Counted from the first letter of the stretch, positions 9,082-19,130 are shown. The stretch is 64,000 bases of DNA from Tannerella sp. (GCA_031285565.1 JAITVY010000079.1:62001-126000), one strand, 5' to 3'. Made by a program: numbers and translations. The notes: generated by a model from the letters alone, not told the origin.

Positions 9082-9705
9082 TTATTGTTTGTCTTGTAGT
9101 TTTTTCAGGTATTCGGTACGGTCTTTGGCGAGTATGTATCCTTTGCAAAGATCCTTTAATTCATTAAAGAAAGGTTGGAAAAGAGTTAGAATCTCCTGTT
9201 CGTGTTGGGTAAGGTATTCAGCAGCTTCTTCAGCTGATATTTTTATTTTATCGGCATTTACCATAATTTCGAAGGAGTTTTTTATTCCTTCAATTGTTTC
9301 ATACTTACATAGCCGGTCGGTCAGCATGAAATGTAAAATAAATCTTTTCATTATGGCGGGTAACCAATGTATATTTTGTATGATTGTAAAATAAAACTCT
9401 TTTGTGTAGTGTTTTAGGGATACCTTTGAATATTCTTTGAAACGGGATGCCAGTATATAATCGAAATAGATGTCAAGCAGGATTCCGGAGTAGCGTCCGA
9501 AATGAGGGCGCATTGTACGGATATATTCTTTAACGACAGGATGTGTATCTGTAAATGAGTCTATTGCCCTATGAAGTAATATGCCATCGCGTATTTTGGG
9601 AGGGTATTTATTATATGAACTGCCTTTAACGGCATCGGCAATGAAGTTACCAAACTGCATTTTTTTATCGGTGCCGGAAAGAAAAATATGAGCAAGGTAG
9701 TTCAT
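9082..9705 (-). CDS. AcpH/DUF479-family protein (acyl-carrier-protein phosphodiesterase-like)
   Basis: Family members remove the phosphopantetheine arm from acyl carrier protein in Escherichia coli; the role in Bacteroidetes is less certain. The start at 9705 (MNYLAHIFLSG) is chosen because it matches the family N-terminus and follows a promoter at 9740; an upstream ATG at 9756 overlaps that promoter. The 207 residues are mostly helical. Conserved family features are NFIADAVKG, the metal-type cluster IRDGILLHRAIDSFTDTHP and RYSGILLDIYFDYILA. It stands alone downstream of the susCD2 terminator, so it is probably a single-gene unit. There is no visible link to glycan use. Confidence 0.85.
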   Translation of the reverse strand: MNYLAHIFLSGTDKKMQFGNFIADAVKGSSYNKYPPKIRDGILLHRAIDSFTDTHPVVKEYIRTMRPHFGRYSGILLDIYFDYILASRFKEYSKVSLKHYTKEFYFTIIQNIHWLPAIMKRFILHFMLTDRLCKYETIEGIKNSFEIMVNADKIKISAEEAAEYLTQHEQEILTLFQPFFNELKDLCKGYILAKDRTEYLKKLQDKQ

Positions 9706-9739
9706 TCCTTTTTGATTAAAGTGAATTCGAATATGGGTG

Positions 9740-9747
9740 CAAAGGTA
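9740..9747 (-). promoter_or_regulatory. -7 promoter element for the AcpH-like gene
   Basis: The minus strand reads TACCTTTG, matching TAnnTTTG, 34 nt upstream of the chosen start codon at 9705. This helps decide against the longer reading from 9756. Confidence 0.5.
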
Positions 9748-9751
9748 TAAA

Positions 9752-9790
9752 AACAATAAGCTGTCTCATAAAATGAAGCAGCTTATTGTT
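9752..9790 (-). terminator. Terminator-like hairpin after susD2
   Basis: A 12-bp perfect stem AACAATAAGCTG / CAGCTTATTGTT with a 15-nt loop lies 27 nt past the susD2 stop, followed on the minus strand by TTTT. It overlaps the start of the AcpH promoter region. Confidence 0.65.
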
Positions 9791-9816
9791 GTAAATAACT
9801 ATTGTTGGCTCTTTTA

Positions 9817-11760
9817 TTACCAGCCCGGATTTTGTTTTAATTCGGGATTCAGTTTTATCTGATCGGTTGGTATTGGCTGTAAGTAGTTTTTTTGTGAAAA
9901 AAGACGGTTGTTAGCCTGTTCGATAATAACGGCACCTGGTTTAACGGGTGTTAATCCTGCATATGAATAACGGATCTCGGATGTCGTGATCTTTCCGGCG
10001 TAAGCTGCCGGATCGTATACGGGTTTATCATCAACCGGACTGACTAAAGATTGTAAATAGGTAGGACTTCCTCCGTAAGATACATAGGTGCCACACCGGG
10101 GTTGACCACCCAACTCGGCTTCTGCAATGCCCCAGCGGCAGAGGTCTCCGATACGGTGTCCTTCTCCATATAATTCAAGGGCACGTTCGCGACGGATTTC
10201 ACCTAAGAATGTTAATTCTCCACCTAATGACTTGGCTTTGTTGATTAATTCAGCGTTTAACGGAGCTACTCCACCACGGGCACGTACTTTGTTGATTGAA
10301 TAATCCAGGTCTGTGTCGGAGATTTGTCCGTTTCCAAGCTCACAAGTCGCTTCTGCATAGATTAGTAAAATTTCAGAAAAACGAATGTGCATATAATCAG
10401 CTGATTCCATCCCGGCAGCGGTTACTCCCTGGCGTTCGCTACGGAATTTACGTCCACCCATTCCTCCGCCACCATTTCTAAGGTCGGGAACGCTCTGATA
10501 AGTACCTGCAGCTAAAGAATAAATATCTACATCGTATTGTGCTCCGGTGCCATACATTCCCCAACCCCAGGCATAATCCATTGTTTTAGTTACACAAGCG
10601 GTTAAGCGGTAATCACGGTTTTCCAATTCGGCATTCATATCCGTATATCCTTTGAATAGAGGTGATATATGAACAGGTAGTCCATCCGTACATAAATACA
10701 TATCCGTCAGTTTACGGGTCATACCGGCAGGCCAGGAGTGGGTCAGGTTCATATTGCCTTTCCGGTTGGTTTCATCGAATACACTACGGAATATGGCTTC
10801 TTTATTGGATGATTTACTCATACCTGCCGGATTAGAATCACTTCCTTCGAGATTAAATAAGTAGTAATAGCTGTTATGCGCATACATTTCCGGATTTACA
10901 ACAGAACTGCCACTTACATCTTCGACTCCTTTCCATAATTCAAATTCACCTGAATCAATGATCTCTTTAGATAGATTTTTAGCCATGGTCAGGAATTCTT
11001 CTGGTGAAGGATAACCGGATGGTTTATTACTTCCGGCACCGGAGGATGTGCCGTCACCATCGGTTTTTGTACCCACATATTTGTCCCAGGTTCCGGCAAA
11101 GAGGCAAACGCGTGCTTTAAATGCCTTGGCTGCTTCCAGTGTAACATGTCCATCGTTATTGGTAAGGGCAACGGTTGTATTGGTTAGTTTTGCAATAGCA
11201 ATATCCAGGTCATCGATGATTTGTTTAATTACTTCATAGCGTGAAGCGCGTGGTCCCCAAACGATATCGGAATTAATCGTTGTAACTTCATTGGCAATAG
11301 GTACACCGCCAAAACGCTTCAACAGCATAAAATGATGCCATGCACGAAAGAAATATGCCTGACCGACCGGCTCGGCGATATCATCCGGATTACTGTATTC
11401 TGCACCTTTGGCAATTAATTGGTTTACCTGGCGTAACCAGATATACATTTGTTCCCAATATACGTCGGATGTTCCTGCTGCATTTGTTCCGCTGACCGCA
11501 TCACTCGCCGGGGAAAGTATATCTGTGCCGTAATCAAAAATGAGTGCATATGTATTGTTTGCATTTGCCAGACTGCTATTTGCCTGCCAACCGTACACAT
11601 TTGTATGTAATCCGTTGGCTGCTTGTTCGAATTGTTCAGGGGTCTTGAAGTAAATGGCTTCTGTTTGAGAATCCAGAGGCTCCAGATCCAGGAATGAATC
11701 ACATCCGGTTACTAACATTGCTCCCAGACTGAGAGATATGATTATTTTATTTGTTTTCAT
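9817..11760 (-). CDS. SusD/RagB-family nutrient-binding outer-membrane lipoprotein
   Basis: This 647-residue lipoprotein has a signal peptide and lipobox LVTGC (Cys20), so it would be exported to the outer membrane surface. SusD features are the N-terminal TPR-like region (FFRAWHHFMLLKRFGGVPIA), the RFSEILLIYAEATCELGNG block, the INKVRARGG block and the terminal NPGW. It follows the susC2 gene by 231 bp. That gap carries one of the five conserved leader elements ending 14 nt before this start. The length is above average for the family. The substrate is unknown; no glycosidase is directly attached to this pair. Confidence 0.95.
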   Translation of the reverse strand: MKTNKIIISLSLGAMLVTGCDSFLDLEPLDSQTEAIYFKTPEQFEQAANGLHTNVYGWQANSSLANANNTYALIFDYGTDILSPASDAVSGTNAAGTSDVYWEQMYIWLRQVNQLIAKGAEYSNPDDIAEPVGQAYFFRAWHHFMLLKRFGGVPIANEVTTINSDIVWGPRASRYEVIKQIIDDLDIAIAKLTNTTVALTNNDGHVTLEAAKAFKARVCLFAGTWDKYVGTKTDGDGTSSGAGSNKPSGYPSPEEFLTMAKNLSKEIIDSGEFELWKGVEDVSGSSVVNPEMYAHNSYYYLFNLEGSDSNPAGMSKSSNKEAIFRSVFDETNRKGNMNLTHSWPAGMTRKLTDMYLCTDGLPVHISPLFKGYTDMNAELENRDYRLTACVTKTMDYAWGWGMYGTGAQYDVDIYSLAAGTYQSVPDLRNGGGGMGGRKFRSERQGVTAAGMESADYMHIRFSEILLIYAEATCELGNGQISDTDLDYSINKVRARGGVAPLNAELINKAKSLGGELTFLGEIRRERALELYGEGHRIGDLCRWGIAEAELGGQPRCGTYVSYGGSPTYLQSLVSPVDDKPVYDPAAYAGKITTSEIRYSYAGLTPVKPGAVIIEQANNRLFSQKNYLQPIPTDQIKLNPELKQNPGW

Positions 11761-11774
11761 GCGATAATATTTAA

Positions 11775-11857
11775 TTTTTTACACTAAGGTCGCATGGAAC
11801 TCGCACAATTTTTATCATGGACTTTGTAGATTTTATAAAAATCATGCTTCGTTTCAT
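11775..11857 (-). repeat. Leader element E1 upstream of susD2
   Basis: Read on the minus strand it starts ATGAAACGAAGCATG and ends GTTCCATGCGACCTTAGTG plus an A-rich run just before the susD2 start. Its middle is about 90 percent identical to that of E5 (36182-36268). It belongs to a five-member family in this window (E1-E5). Confidence 0.85.
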
Positions 11858-11991
11858 ACGATAATTTGTTTTGAGATTATATAGATTGTTCAAAGTTCAA
11901 AGTTTAAGGTTCAAAGTTATTTTTGAACATTACAACATGGAACTATAAACTTTTAGTCTTCATCTATTTTTTAATTAATATGGTTTTTATG

Positions 11992-14900
11992 TTAGAAAGT
12001 TACATCAATACCAAAGGACAGTGTACGGGCATATACGTCCACATTTCCTTGTCCGGTTGCAGCTTTACTTTCGGGGTCGAATCCGTCTCTTACATTCGAT
12101 ACTTCAAATAGGTTATCAGCAGAAACATAGAAACGTAAATTTTCTAGGTATGCTTTTTGGGCGATTGTTTTTGGTAGTGTATAACCTAATACAATATTCT
12201 TAGCCCGTGCATACCAGCTGTTACTGATATTGATGTCGTTGTACCATTTGTAATTCCAGTTGTTACGTGTACCATTACGTGACATAATCGGGTAGCGGGC
12301 ATTTGTATTGCTTTCAGTCCAGGTGTTACCCCAGAATGTGGCATTCTGATTAGTCCATCCACTAAACCAGGGCGAAGATAACTGTCCTTCGCGGGCAACA
12401 TATTGCTGTCCGACCCCCTGGATGAACATTGAAAAGTCGAAACCTTTATAGTTTGCACCTAATGTAATTCCGAAAGTATAGTGCGGATTTGCATCTCCGT
12501 AATAATACAGGTCGTCAGTTGTTATTTTACCATCATTGTTGAGGTCAACCTTTTTTACACTACCGGGTGTTAACTGATTTGCTGTTCCCTGTACAGGGGC
12601 TAATGTTCCATCTCCGTTTATGGTTTGGTAATAAGCATCAACATCAGCCTGGTTCTGTAAGTAACCATTGGTTTTGTAAACATAAAGTGCATTCAGGGGT
12701 TTACCTTCTATATATGAACCTGCTTTTCCTGCCATAATATCATTTGTTAACAAGACTTTGTTGTTTAATCCTACATTGATTGCAACAGCTCCTTCATATT
12801 CGGTAATTTTAGTGCGTGCATCTGCTAATGAGAATCCAACGCGATAACGAAAATCATCACCGATTTTGTCATTCCAGTTTAGTTGCAGTTCCCATCCGTT
12901 GGCACGGAAATTTCCGTTATTTGTTTTCGGAGCCGATCCACCGAGTGTTTGCGGGTAAGTCATTGATATTAGCATCCCTTTATTTTCGCGGATATAATAT
13001 TCGAATGATCCATTCAGGCGATTCTGTAAAAATCCGAAATCGAGACCGATATTGGTTGTAGCTACCCGTTCCCAGGTTCTGTCGGAAGAAGTCATTCCTT
13101 TGATCCATGAGGTATTGACTTTTTCCCCGTTTGGTCCGAAAACAGTTGTTCCCGTCTCAATACTGGATATATAATCGTAATTGCCGATACCGGTTTGAGA
13201 GCCGGTTTCTCCGTATGAACCGCGTAGCTTTAGGTTATCGAATATTTCCAGGTCTTTCATAAAATCGTATTCGGAAAAACGGATACCGCCAGAAATTCCG
13301 GCAAAATTAGCCCAGCGGTTATCTTTATCGAATTTGGATGAACCATCGCGGCGGAAAATTCCTTCCAATAGATAAATTCCATTATAATCGTAATTTAAAC
13401 GTCCGAGAATAGAGACCATTCCCACTTCGTTGCTGCCACCAGTTGCCTCGGCAGTTGTGGCATCTCCTAAATTAATATCATCCAATTCATCTACCGTCAT
13501 TCCTTTACGAAACTGATACATTTTTTTGTATGATGTTTTTTCGCCGGTTATACCTCCCATAAAACCAATGTTGTGACCGGAAAACTCGCGGTTGTAGTTT
13601 ACAAACCCACCATATGTCTGAAACATTACATCTTCGAATGTATTTTTTACAAAATGCTGATCGGGTTTTGTCTCTGAAGCTATAGAACCTGTTCCCAGGT
13701 TATAGTCCGGATTTCCATCGGCGGTTTTTGTCTCTCCCGACCAGTCATACATGGTAACTTTTGTTTGGCGTTCGATCATCAGGTGTTTACGTAAGCGGAA
13801 ATTTGCATTTCCGGTTATTGAAAGTCCTTTAGTCAACATTCCCAGATCAATTGTTATTTTTCCGCCTAAACGTAAAATTTCTTCCGTATCATTTTTACGT
13901 CCGCCTTCTTTTAATTTTGCTACGAGGTTATTATTTCCAAATGTATCATAGAACTGTCCATAAGGATTGTAGAGTGGAAATATGTAGAAGTCCTGTATAC
14001 CATGACCTACGCCTTGCAGAGGTGTGCTTATGTTTCGCTTGTCGTAAGATACATTGAATTCTGTTTTTACGTATTCGTTCAACTTATAGTCGACATTGGT
14101 ACGGAAGTTATACTTTTTCTGTCCATCGTAGACAATATCTACCAATGAACGGTCGTTGGCATATCCTAATGAAGTCAGTACTTTGACTTTATCCGTACCA
14201 CTGTTTATTGAGACATTGTGTGATTGTCCCCAGGTGTTACCGTATACTGCATCAAACTGGTCGCTGTTCGGATCCAGGTATCTCCATTTACCACCTACTA
14301 CGCCTTCATAGGTGTTTCCCGCGGCTATTTCCCGCCATACGTCTTCGGGCCACATCCACCAGGAATAATTTCCATTATCCGCTTTCGCATCGTTTTCGGT
14401 TGCATGCACCAGCATCTGCCCCCAGGTCTGTCCATCTGCTACCGGGAAACGTTTTCCGATAATATTGGCATGTACACTTCCTGAATAGGTAACGGATGTT
14501 TTTCCTTCCTTACCTCTTTTAGTTGTTACCATGATAACTCCCGCACCGGCTTTTGTTCCATAAATAGCGGCAGCTGCATCTTTCAATACGGAGATACTTT
14601 CCACATCGTTCGGATTTATCTGGGATAATTCCCATTTATAGGCTTCTACACCATCAATGATAATCATCGGGTCGGTTTCGTTTACAGAGATACCTCCACG
14701 CAAGGTAATGTCAATGCCTTCATTACCGGGACGGGAAGACTGGCGTGTAATCGTTAAACCGGGGATTTCTCCCTGTAATGCAGCTGCAATACTGGTTGTG
14801 GCTTTGCCTTTCAAGACTTCGTCACCTCTCACCTGGGCGACCGCGCCGGTGAGCGTAGTTTTCTTTTGTGTACCATATCCCACGACAACGACTTCGTCCA

Positions 14901-15243
14901 GCATTTCAGAATCATCTTGTAAGGTGATTTGGTAAATGCTTTTACCTAACGCTACTTCCTGTGTTTTGTAGCCGATGTAAGAGATTACTAACGTACCTGT
15001 TGAAGGGGCTTCGAATGTGAAGTTTCCATCAATATCGGAGATATTTCCAATAGATGTTCCTTTCACTTTTACATTAGCTCCGATAATGGGCTCCCCATTT
15101 GTGTCGACAATCGTTCCACTGATTACTTTGTTTTGTGCGAAAGCAGCTGCCGATACACAAAACACGAAAGTCATCACCAAAAATACACGGGAAAAAAACA
15201 TTCGTTTTTTAGTTGAATTAAACTTTGTCATTACATGTTCCAT
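11992..15243 (-). CDS. SusC/RagA-family TonB-dependent outer-membrane transporter
   Basis: This 1083-residue TonB-dependent transporter imports oligosaccharides with its SusD partner. A signal peptide precedes the cleavage region AAAFAQ; Met5 (15231) is an alternative start. Then come a carboxypeptidase-regulatory-like domain (VISGTIVDTNGEPIIGANV), a plug from LDEVVVVGYGTQKK with DPMIIIDGVE and VLKDAAAAIYG, and a 22-strand-type barrel ending in FGIDVTF. There is no STN domain, so it should not signal through a FecR. It is preceded by an orphan ECF sigma gene and followed by susD2. The gene is intact and serves as a yardstick for the deletion in the first susC. Confidence 0.95.
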   Translation of the reverse strand: MEHVMTKFNSTKKRMFFSRVFLVMTFVFCVSAAAFAQNKVISGTIVDTNGEPIIGANVKVKGTSIGNISDIDGNFTFEAPSTGTLVISYIGYKTQEVALGKSIYQITLQDDSEMLDEVVVVGYGTQKKTTLTGAVAQVRGDEVLKGKATTSIAAALQGEIPGLTITRQSSRPGNEGIDITLRGGISVNETDPMIIIDGVEAYKWELSQINPNDVESISVLKDAAAAIYGTKAGAGVIMVTTKRGKEGKTSVTYSGSVHANIIGKRFPVADGQTWGQMLVHATENDAKADNGNYSWWMWPEDVWREIAAGNTYEGVVGGKWRYLDPNSDQFDAVYGNTWGQSHNVSINSGTDKVKVLTSLGYANDRSLVDIVYDGQKKYNFRTNVDYKLNEYVKTEFNVSYDKRNISTPLQGVGHGIQDFYIFPLYNPYGQFYDTFGNNNLVAKLKEGGRKNDTEEILRLGGKITIDLGMLTKGLSITGNANFRLRKHLMIERQTKVTMYDWSGETKTADGNPDYNLGTGSIASETKPDQHFVKNTFEDVMFQTYGGFVNYNREFSGHNIGFMGGITGEKTSYKKMYQFRKGMTVDELDDINLGDATTAEATGGSNEVGMVSILGRLNYDYNGIYLLEGIFRRDGSSKFDKDNRWANFAGISGGIRFSEYDFMKDLEIFDNLKLRGSYGETGSQTGIGNYDYISSIETGTTVFGPNGEKVNTSWIKGMTSSDRTWERVATTNIGLDFGFLQNRLNGSFEYYIRENKGMLISMTYPQTLGGSAPKTNNGNFRANGWELQLNWNDKIGDDFRYRVGFSLADARTKITEYEGAVAINVGLNNKVLLTNDIMAGKAGSYIEGKPLNALYVYKTNGYLQNQADVDAYYQTINGDGTLAPVQGTANQLTPGSVKKVDLNNDGKITTDDLYYYGDANPHYTFGITLGANYKGFDFSMFIQGVGQQYVAREGQLSSPWFSGWTNQNATFWGNTWTESNTNARYPIMSRNGTRNNWNYKWYNDINISNSWYARAKNIVLGYTLPKTIAQKAYLENLRFYVSADNLFEVSNVRDGFDPESKAATGQGNVDVYARTLSFGIDVTF

Positions 15244-15324
15244 ATTGGTTTTTGATTAAAGTGATACAATGAATTGTTACTTTTTATTTATAATTTGTTT
15301 TGGTTTATATAAGGGATATTATAA

Positions 15325-15840
15325 TTATATGATCTTTTTTAAATAGGTACGCATCATTTTTCTTCCTAAAAACAGATGATTTTCAACTGTTCTCCGGCTT
15401 AGGTTTAATTGCATGGAAATATCGGTTAATGAGAGATTTTCGTCACGGCTAAGCGTATAGATGATCTGTCGCTGTGCGGGAAAAGTTGCCAGTTTTTCTT
15501 TTTCAACCCGTAGGAGGTCATTTGTGAAAATGGTTTCTTCGGTTTCGTTGGAATATGTACTTAGTTCTTCCTGTAAGTAATAGTCGATTTCCTGTCTTTT
15601 ATAATACCTCCGGATATAATCGGTTATGATATTACGTGTAATTGTAAAAATAAAGTATTTGATGGTTGCCGGACGGAGAAGCGCTTTGTAATCTAATAAT
15701 CTTATAAACACATCTTGTGCCAGATCTTCCGCTTCATATTTATGGTTGATACGGTAGGTAATATATGACAGTACTTCCGGATAATACTCGTTGTATGCAT
15801 CCGTAATAATTGTATTCGATGAGTCTGATCTATTTTTCAT
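15325..15840 (-). CDS. Orphan ECF-type sigma-70 factor
   Basis: A 171-residue ECF sigma factor. Region 2 lies at about 12-85 (EAEDLAQDVFIRLLDY, then FIFTITRNIITDYIRR) and region 4 at about 115-165 (LSLTDISMQLNLSRRTVENH). It precedes susC2 by 81 bp and probably drives that operon. No anti-sigma gene is adjacent and susC2 lacks an STN domain, so its control is not the classical FecR route. A leader element of the E family (E2) sits directly before its start codon. A link to the propeller-AraC protein encoded next upstream is possible. Confidence 0.92.
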   Translation of the reverse strand: MKNRSDSSNTIITDAYNEYYPEVLSYITYRINHKYEAEDLAQDVFIRLLDYKALLRPATIKYFIFTITRNIITDYIRRYYKRQEIDYYLQEELSTYSNETEETIFTNDLLRVEKEKLATFPAQRQIIYTLSRDENLSLTDISMQLNLSRRTVENHLFLGRKMMRTYLKKII

Positions 15841-15855
15841 GTGTATATCTATTAA

Positions 15856-15960
15856 TTTTTAACACTAAGGAAGCATAAAAAGTAGTTAGTAGATAGTAGT
15901 TGGTAGCAAGTAGAAATAAAGGATATTTTTTCTACTCTTAATTTTCTTGCTTCGTTTCAT
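15856..15960 (-). repeat. Leader element E2 upstream of the orphan ECF sigma gene
   Basis: On the minus strand it begins ATGAAACGAAGCAAG and ends with the diverged form CTTCCTTAGTGTTAAAAA before the start at 15840. The middle differs from the other four copies and contains a GTAGTTAGTAGATAGTAG-like simple repeat. Confidence 0.7.
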
Positions 15961-16325
15961 GATATTTCAGGCATTAATATGGGTTTAACTATTGCAAAAA
16001 TAGATACCTGAATTGCATAAATTGTACTTTCTTTAATGAAAGTAATCTCATATCATTTCAGTAGACCGGAAAATGATTAAATGTTTGAAACAGTGTACGA
16101 TATGCGTTGTTTAAAGATGATCTCAATTAATTATTTGAGACTTATGCAGTATTGATTGAGTAATTGAATAGTTGAGTAACTGACAGAATTCCATAATGTA
16201 CAGGATTGACAGAATAAATTGAATAATTGAGTTTCTGAACTGATTATTCATCACTACGTTGAATCTTAAGCTTTTAACTTTTGGACTACTGATTCGTATA
16301 AGAAACCGTTTTGAATTTTATGAAA
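15961..16325. other. Non-coding stretch between ECF sigma 2 and the AraC-type regulator
   Basis: No ORF, RNA gene or strong terminator was recognised. It holds a short hairpin (ACTTTC TTTAAT GAAAGT, about 16028) and AT-rich degenerate repeats of the form TTGAATAATTGAGT around 16150-16240. It probably contains the promoter region for the sigma gene. Confidence 0.4.
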
Positions 16326-19130
16326 TTAATCTTTATCTTCAAGACCCAGGCTTTTGATGTATTCGTTGGGAGTGATTCCCGTACTTTTCTTGAAAGAACG
16401 GAAGAAAGATGCACGGGAGCTAAAACCACAAATATGAGCCATTGCAGTCAATGTGTAACGGTCGAACTGCGGATCAGTAGCTATTTTTTTGAATTCTTCG
16501 ATACGATATTGATTAATGAAATCGTAGTAAGAGATGTTAAGGTGCTGATTAAAGAGATAGGATAATGAGTGGGAAGATGTTCCAATCGTTTTTGCCAGGT
16601 CGGCAATTTTTAAATCCGGATTAAGATAGGGTTTCTCATTTGCTACAAAAGATTTTAATTTCCGGTAAAGGTCTTTGCATTCTTTTTCTGTCAAGCGGTT
16701 TGCTTTGTATTTCTCTTCATTTTTAAGTACAGAAGTTTCTTCTTCCGATGCTGGTATCTCTTTTTTGGATGTCGAACGGATTTTGTTGTATAAACTTTTC
16801 CGTAAGCGGTAAACGTTGTATAAGAGTATTATAATAACAAGACTTATTGAAATACTTATTAATGCGTTTTTATGGGAAGTGATCCAGGAACCGACTTTCA
16901 GATGTATCACGGTTTCCGATTGTTCATTGCCAGGAACCCGTACACGAAATGTATATTTTCCCGGTTTTAAATCATAATAATTTATTTCGTTGGCTCCATG
17001 GGCTATTATCCATTCCGGATCGTAATTATCCAGTTTATAGGCATAGTTATCCGATCCCGGATCGCTGTATAGAAGATTGACAAACCTGAGACTAATGTTA
17101 TTCTCTTTTTCCTTGAGAGAAAGAAGGTTTTTATCTTTTGTTTCTATCCGTCTTTTATGTGAAAGGGGATTACCGTTTATACGGATATCGGTGAAGATGA
17201 TTTTATAAGGGTTTTGTTTTATACTATCTACTAACGATGGATTTACATATAATAAACCGGAGTTATTACTAAACCAGAGTTTGCCATTATCGTCTTTATA
17301 AGCAGGATACAAAAAAGTAGGATGTAGTATTCCATCTGTAAAATTAAACGAATAGTATTCTTCTTTATCGGGGTTCATCCTGATCATGCCATTATCGCTG
17401 CCCAACCAAATCCATCCTTCATTATCCTGTAAGATGGTAGAATAAGCATTACCCTGGATAACCGGATGTATGGGGTGGTGTCCGTATTTTGTCATTGATA
17501 AATCCGAATAGAATAATCCTCCCCTGTCGGGCAGGAAGAATAATTGATGATCATTATCTTCGTATACCAGCCTGATTTTTTCTTTATGGAAAAATCCTTC
17601 CGGAAAGATATTGGTTCGCATGCTTTTTATCGAGTGGTCGTAGACGGCAAGACCGTTGTCAGTGCAAATCCATCCTTTTCCTGCCGAATCGAAAAAGATA
17701 TCGTATGTGTTTCCTTCGGGCATCTGGGAGTTGATATGGTTAAATAGTTGGATAAAACCAGTATTTCCATTATGTAAATAGACGCCATTGGACGTGCCGA
17801 TCCATAAATTATTCTGTCCATCTTGCTTCATACAAAAAATATGACCATTATGGAAAACAGCGTCTGTGCTTATATTAAAACTCCTGACGTTTAATGTCTG
17901 TGAGTCAATGATAGATAACCCACCTCCATAGGTTCCGATATAGTATTGTCCATTATAACAGGTGATTGACAAAATCAGATTGGAACGCAATTCGGGCATG
18001 CGGAAAAGTTTTATCTGTTTCGTGGTTTCGTTGATATAATACAATCCATCGCGCGAACCGATAAATTTTTCATGACCGTTTATATAAAATGAACGAACCG
18101 TTAGATCTTTCGAATCAAAATAGGGTGGCATAGCATATGTCGTAAACAATCCATTCTGATACATGCTATAATCGAATCCTGCCTGATAATAGCCTACCCA
18201 GATGATTCCTTCTTTATCTACTAAAAGCGAATAAACCGAATTGGAACGTATGGATGACTGGTTTTGTACTTGATGAAGATATGAATGTACGATTCTCTTT
18301 TCCGAATGTGAAAGGAAATGAATCCCATTTCCATCTGTGCCGGCATAGATCATATCGTTTCCGTCACTGGATAAAGAAGATATAATATTATTTCCTACGT
18401 CAACAAAACGCTCAAAGATACTTGTTTTTATATCAAAAGAAAATATACCCTGATTCTCCGTACCTAAATAAAGGGTTTGACCGATACGTGTAATATTCCG
18501 GAAGCGGCTTTCTCCCGGTAAGCCAAAGTCCGGATGAAAGGATTGAATCGCATTACTGTCCGGATTGTATTGATATAGTCCACCGGCTGTAGCTAACCAT
18601 AGCAAACCTGATTCATCCTGGTTGATTCCTTTTATCTGGTTACCAATAGAAAATAAATCTTTGCTTAACAGGACTTGCCTGATATTTTCCTGCTCGTATA
18701 TAAATAGTCCTTTTTCGGTTCCGATGTATAAAGTGCCTTTTTTATTATAGAAAAGTGCATATACAGGACAATCAATAACGTCTGCCGCTACTTGCGCCAA
18801 ATGCCCGGAATCATGATCTAATTGCCATAATCCCTGATTGTTTCCGACCCAAAGAAGATGGTTTTCTGCTTCCACAATTGAGTGAACCCGTTTTTGCGGA
18901 GAACTGATGTTTTCAAAGGGGTAGTGTTTGATCCGGGTACCATCGAAACGATCGAGGCAATTGTCTGTTCCGATCCATACGAAACCTTCCGAATCTTTAA
19001 AAATCACATTAACTAACAGGTCTGATAAGCCATCAGACATACTAACTCCCCGGAAAACAGATGATTGAGCTGACGTTGGACAACTTAAGGTGGTGATGGA
19101 TAGTATAAACGTTAGCAGTAATTCTCTCAT
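16326..19130 (-). CDS. Membrane-anchored beta-propeller sensor with AraC-type DNA-binding domain
   Basis: This 934-residue protein has a signal peptide (about 1-22), a long periplasmic beta-propeller of two-component-regulator repeats (from VFRGVSMSDGLSDLLVN and FVWIGTDNCL to about residue 640), a Y_Y_Y-type domain (about 660-745, YAYKLDNYDPEW), one membrane segment (about 758-775), a charged linker, and an AraC helix-turn-helix domain (about 830-926, IADLAKTIGTSSHSLSYLF and FSSRASFFRSFKK). Hybrid two-component systems of Bacteroides have histidine kinase and receiver domains between membrane and AraC domains; both are missing here. Signal transfer must be direct, possibly by dimerisation. 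It lies upstream of the orphan sigma/susCD2 operon in the same orientation and is its likely glycan-responsive regulator. Confidence 0.92.
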   Translation of the reverse strand: MRELLLTFILSITTLSCPTSAQSSVFRGVSMSDGLSDLLVNVIFKDSEGFVWIGTDNCLDRFDGTRIKHYPFENISSPQKRVHSIVEAENHLLWVGNNQGLWQLDHDSGHLAQVAADVIDCPVYALFYNKKGTLYIGTEKGLFIYEQENIRQVLLSKDLFSIGNQIKGINQDESGLLWLATAGGLYQYNPDSNAIQSFHPDFGLPGESRFRNITRIGQTLYLGTENQGIFSFDIKTSIFERFVDVGNNIISSLSSDGNDMIYAGTDGNGIHFLSHSEKRIVHSYLHQVQNQSSIRSNSVYSLLVDKEGIIWVGYYQAGFDYSMYQNGLFTTYAMPPYFDSKDLTVRSFYINGHEKFIGSRDGLYYINETTKQIKLFRMPELRSNLILSITCYNGQYYIGTYGGGLSIIDSQTLNVRSFNISTDAVFHNGHIFCMKQDGQNNLWIGTSNGVYLHNGNTGFIQLFNHINSQMPEGNTYDIFFDSAGKGWICTDNGLAVYDHSIKSMRTNIFPEGFFHKEKIRLVYEDNDHQLFFLPDRGGLFYSDLSMTKYGHHPIHPVIQGNAYSTILQDNEGWIWLGSDNGMIRMNPDKEEYYSFNFTDGILHPTFLYPAYKDDNGKLWFSNNSGLLYVNPSLVDSIKQNPYKIIFTDIRINGNPLSHKRRIETKDKNLLSLKEKENNISLRFVNLLYSDPGSDNYAYKLDNYDPEWIIAHGANEINYYDLKPGKYTFRVRVPGNEQSETVIHLKVGSWITSHKNALISISISLVIIILLYNVYRLRKSLYNKIRSTSKKEIPASEEETSVLKNEEKYKANRLTEKECKDLYRKLKSFVANEKPYLNPDLKIADLAKTIGTSSHSLSYLFNQHLNISYYDFINQYRIEEFKKIATDPQFDRYTLTAMAHICGFSSRASFFRSFKKSTGITPNEYIKSLGLEDKD

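Noticed and set aside
8936..9394. 152-codon plus-strand frame
   Set aside because: It starts inside the palindromic repeat and then runs antisense to the AcpH-like gene, whose motifs are clear.
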